Source: Mycolicibacter terrae
GTDB lineage: Bacteria > Actinomycetota > Actinomycetes > Mycobacteriales > Mycobacteriaceae
NCBI RefSeq assembly: GCF_010727125.1
Contig: NZ_AP022564.1
Coordinates: 744,001-808,000 of the forward strand
Reading direction: 5' to 3'
Length of the DNA stretch: 64,000 nucleotides
Shown here: piece by piece, positions 62,378 through 64,000 of the stretch
Layout: each line of letters begins with the position of its first letter
Position numbering within the stretch: the first letter of the stretch is position 1
The notes under the pieces: generated by a model
What the model was told of the DNA's origin: nothing
What the model saw: only the letters and a program-made list of their open reading frames with translations
Databases searched by the model: none
Translations under genes and position numbers: made by a program

Positions 62378-63700
62378 GTGGCGGCGCGCTACGACGTGGC
62401 GGGACGGCTGGCCGAAGGCCGAGATGCGGTGGCGCACACCCAGGCCTACGTCTCGGCCGGTAGCCGGCTGGGCTATCGGCACCCGGATCTGACCGGCTAC
62501 GAGGGCCAGCTCACCGACCGCTATGACAGTGAAGCAGGCTTGGACCTGCGGCTACTCGACACCGATTGTGCGGCGTTGGCGGCGCTGGCGGAGGCGGGCG
62601 AGGATGCGCTGCGCCGCCAGCGCGGGCAACTGGTCGATCTGGCTGCGGCGTGGCGGGGGCCGGGCGCCGATGCCTCCGCGGAGTTCCTGCGCCGGCACTG
62701 CGAGGCCGGTGCGCAGTTGAGCGCACGCCTGCGCGAGGCCGCCGCCGGATGCGCCGGACTGCGCGACGAACTGTGGCAGCTGGTCGACGCCAAGGTGGCG
62801 ACGGTGGTGGCGGTGGATGAGCGGGTAGGCGCTCAGCGTCCGGTGTGGTTGGCCGCCGCACGCGCGGTGAGCTCCGGCGCGGGCGACAAACACGCCGCCG
62901 AAGTGATCGAGAAACAGGTGATCCCCTACGTGGACAACGACGTTCGGGGCGCGTGGGTGTCGGCGGTGCGATCCGCGCACGACCGGGTGGCGTCGGCTTA
63001 TCGCACGGCGACCGCGGCGGTCGGTCCCGGCGGCGAGGCGGTCTTCGCGATCCCGGGCGAGCTCGGGCCGGTCTGGCGGTCAGACGAGGCAGCGCCGGTG
63101 GTCCCGGCCGCAGTTGCCCCGCCGGCGGCGTTGGAACGACCCGTGGCCGAAGCACCGGAGCTGCCCGACGAAGGGGCGGGCGCTGCGCTCCCGGCGCCGG
63201 CCGCGCCGCCCGACGACGTGCCGCCGGCCGATCTCGGTCTGCCGTCCGGCCTGGGACTGCCCGGTGACCTGGGTCTGCCGTCGGGAGGGCTTCCGGCTGG
63301 AGGCGACGGCCTTGGCGGGCTGGGCGGACTGGGCGGGCTCATTCCGCGGCTGGCCGATGCCTTGGGTGCCCCCGGCCAAGGTGCGCCCTACAACGACGCA
63401 TTCGACGAACCGGCCGGGGTCGACGAGCACGAGAGCGAGGAGCCCGCGGGCTCCGACGACCCTGACCCCGAACAGGCCGTCGGGGACGACGACGCCGAGG
63501 AACCCGAACCCGGCGACGCCGAGACGGTCGAGGAAGCCGATTCGCTCACCGACACCGAACCGGTGCCGGCGGTCGAGAACACCGGTCCAGAGCAGGATCC
63601 CGAACCGGTCCCCGAGCCTGTCCCCGAGCCGACCTCCGACCTCCCGGCGAAGACCCCCTGCGAGACCGCTGCGGAGGAATTACCGCAGGTGGGGAGGTAA
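62378..63700 (+). CDS. ESX-4-associated protein with helical head and acidic tail (Rv3439c-like)
   Basis: It encodes 440 residues. The first 215 or so are Ala-rich helix with a WXG-like turn Trp92-Arg-Gly (LAAAWRGPGADASAEFLRRH), recalling WXG100 and EspB-like secreted proteins. Residues 230-330 are Ala/Pro/Gly/Leu-rich (GLPSGLGLPGDLGLPSGG), and the last 110 are strongly acidic and proline-rich (EPVPEPVPEPTSDLP). No signal peptide or membrane helix is visible, which fits type VII export. GTG start one base after the preceding stop. Confidence 0.75.
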   Translation: MAARYDVAGRLAEGRDAVAHTQAYVSAGSRLGYRHPDLTGYEGQLTDRYDSEAGLDLRLLDTDCAALAALAEAGEDALRRQRGQLVDLAAAWRGPGADASAEFLRRHCEAGAQLSARLREAAAGCAGLRDELWQLVDAKVATVVAVDERVGAQRPVWLAAARAVSSGAGDKHAAEVIEKQVIPYVDNDVRGAWVSAVRSAHDRVASAYRTATAAVGPGGEAVFAIPGELGPVWRSDEAAPVVPAAVAPPAALERPVAEAPELPDEGAGAALPAPAAPPDDVPPADLGLPSGLGLPGDLGLPSGGLPAGGDGLGGLGGLGGLIPRLADALGAPGQGAPYNDAFDEPAGVDEHESEEPAGSDDPDPEQAVGDDDAEEPEPGDAETVEEADSLTDTEPVPAVENTGPEQDPEPVPEPVPEPTSDLPAKTPCETAAEELPQVGR

Positions 63701-63732
63701 AAGAGGCGGAAGCATGGACATGCGTGAAAAAT

Positions 63733-63759
63733 CGCATCTTGATGCGCAAGACGTATGAT
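63733..63759 (+). promoter_or_regulatory. Promoter/operator of the vapBC-like module
   Basis: TATGAT (63754-63759) is a good -10 lying 7 bases before GTG 63767. CGCATC-TT-GATGCG (63733-63746) is a perfect 6-bp dyad just upstream, a plausible site for autorepression by the antitoxin. Confidence 0.45.
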
Positions 63760-63994
63760 GACGGATGTGCGTACCACCGTGGTGATCGACAGTGACGTCG
63801 CCGCCGAGGTCGAGCGGCTTCGCCGGGAAGGCCTGGGCGTCAGCGAGGCGCTGAACTTGCTCGCGCGCCGTGGCATGGCCGCCCAGACCGCCACGCCCGG
63901 GGCTCGATACCGGCATCGGACGGCGCGCATCGGATTGAAGGTCGATGTCTCCAACGTGGCCGACGTACTCGACCTGCTCGACGACGACCGGTGA
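63755..63994 (+). CDS. Ribbon-helix-helix antitoxin, VapB-like
   Basis: The 79 residues have the ribbon-helix-helix start RTTVVIDSDVAAEVERLRREGLGVSEALNLLARRGMA, then a C-terminal region VDVSNVADVLDLLDDD that would wrap the toxin. Start codons possible are ATG 63755, ATG 63758 and GTG 63767; if TATGAT is the -10, GTG 63767 would be the leaderless start. GTG at 63991 overlaps the stop and likely begins a PIN-domain toxin beyond the window. Confidence 0.75.
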   Translation: MMTDVRTTVVIDSDVAAEVERLRREGLGVSEALNLLARRGMAAQTATPGARYRHRTARIGLKVDVSNVADVLDLLDDDR

Positions 63995-64000
63995 TCGTCG
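63991..64000 (+). CDS. Start of probable VapC-type toxin gene (partial)
   Basis: GTG 63991 overlaps the antitoxin stop as GTGA and opens with Met-Ile-Val before the window ends. PIN-domain toxins typically begin with such a hydrophobic strand followed by an Asp. Assignment rests on gene order only. Confidence 0.4.

Overview
This is high-GC DNA from a mycobacterium (Mycobacterium in the broad sense, probably non-tuberculous). The evidence is a PGRS-type glycine-rich secreted protein, an ESX-4 type VII secretion locus next to two cutinases, two tandem TIGR00027-type methyltransferases, an F420-type luciferase-like oxidoreductase, and mycobacterial order of the ribosomal operons. Species cannot be fixed from the sequence. 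Gene names in the Rv series are comparisons made from memory.

Layout. 1-565: 3' part of a formylglycine-generating enzyme. 566-1008: spacer with two 60-bp palindromic repeats and the promoter of the spc ribosomal operon. 1009-5197: rplN-rplX-rplE-rpsN-rpsH-rplF-rplR-rpsE-rpmD-rplO, closed by a textbook intrinsic terminator. 5303-20599: first accessory block, with a very large PGRS-like protein (broken by a one-base deletion inside an 858-bp tandem repeat), sppA, a DUF732 protein, a beta-lactamase-fold hydrolase, a secreted phosphodiesterase-type enzyme and two methyltransferases. 20926-23594: secY-adk-map. 23700-31307: six tightly overlapping genes that look like a small biosynthesis-and-export operon (ThDP enzyme, SRPBCC protein, KAS III-like enzyme, PLP aminotransferase, ABC ATPase, FtsX-type permease). 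31331-43827: second accessory block with a secreted hypothetical protein, a methyltransferase/DUF4389/FAD-monooxygenase operon divergent from a MarR regulator, a GAF histidine kinase and NarL-type regulator, a HAD-like protein, the valine/methylmalonate genes mmsA-fadE-mmsB, rmlB-rmlC and an LLM oxidoreductase. 44126-48633: infA-rpmJ-rpsM-rpsK-rpsD-rpoA-rplQ-truA. 48710-59303: two cutinases and ESX-4 (eccB4, mycP4, eccD4, eccC4, an Rv3446c-like gene, esxU, esxT). 59576-61963: rplM-rpsI-glmM. 62074-63700: two ESX-4-associated helical proteins behind an ECF-type promoter. 63755-64000: a VapB-like antitoxin and the first bases of its toxin partner.

How it fits together. The ribosomal, secretion and translation genes that are contiguous in many bacteria (spc, alpha and S9 operons) are here in one series but split by two accessory blocks. 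In M. tuberculosis H37Rv, from memory, the two halves lie far apart, so this layout is probably the older one. The most novel part is the 23.7-31.3 kb operon, whose gene set suggests assembly, amination and export of a small acyl-derived molecule; no product can be named. Regulatory DNA is unusually legible: paired dyads before the response regulator, a perfect 16-bp palindrome on the mms promoter, ECF-type (SigM-like) promoters before the ESX-4 substrates, several leaderless-looking starts, and a family of 60-bp palindromic intergenic repeats, one of which supplies the C-terminus of the histidine kinase.
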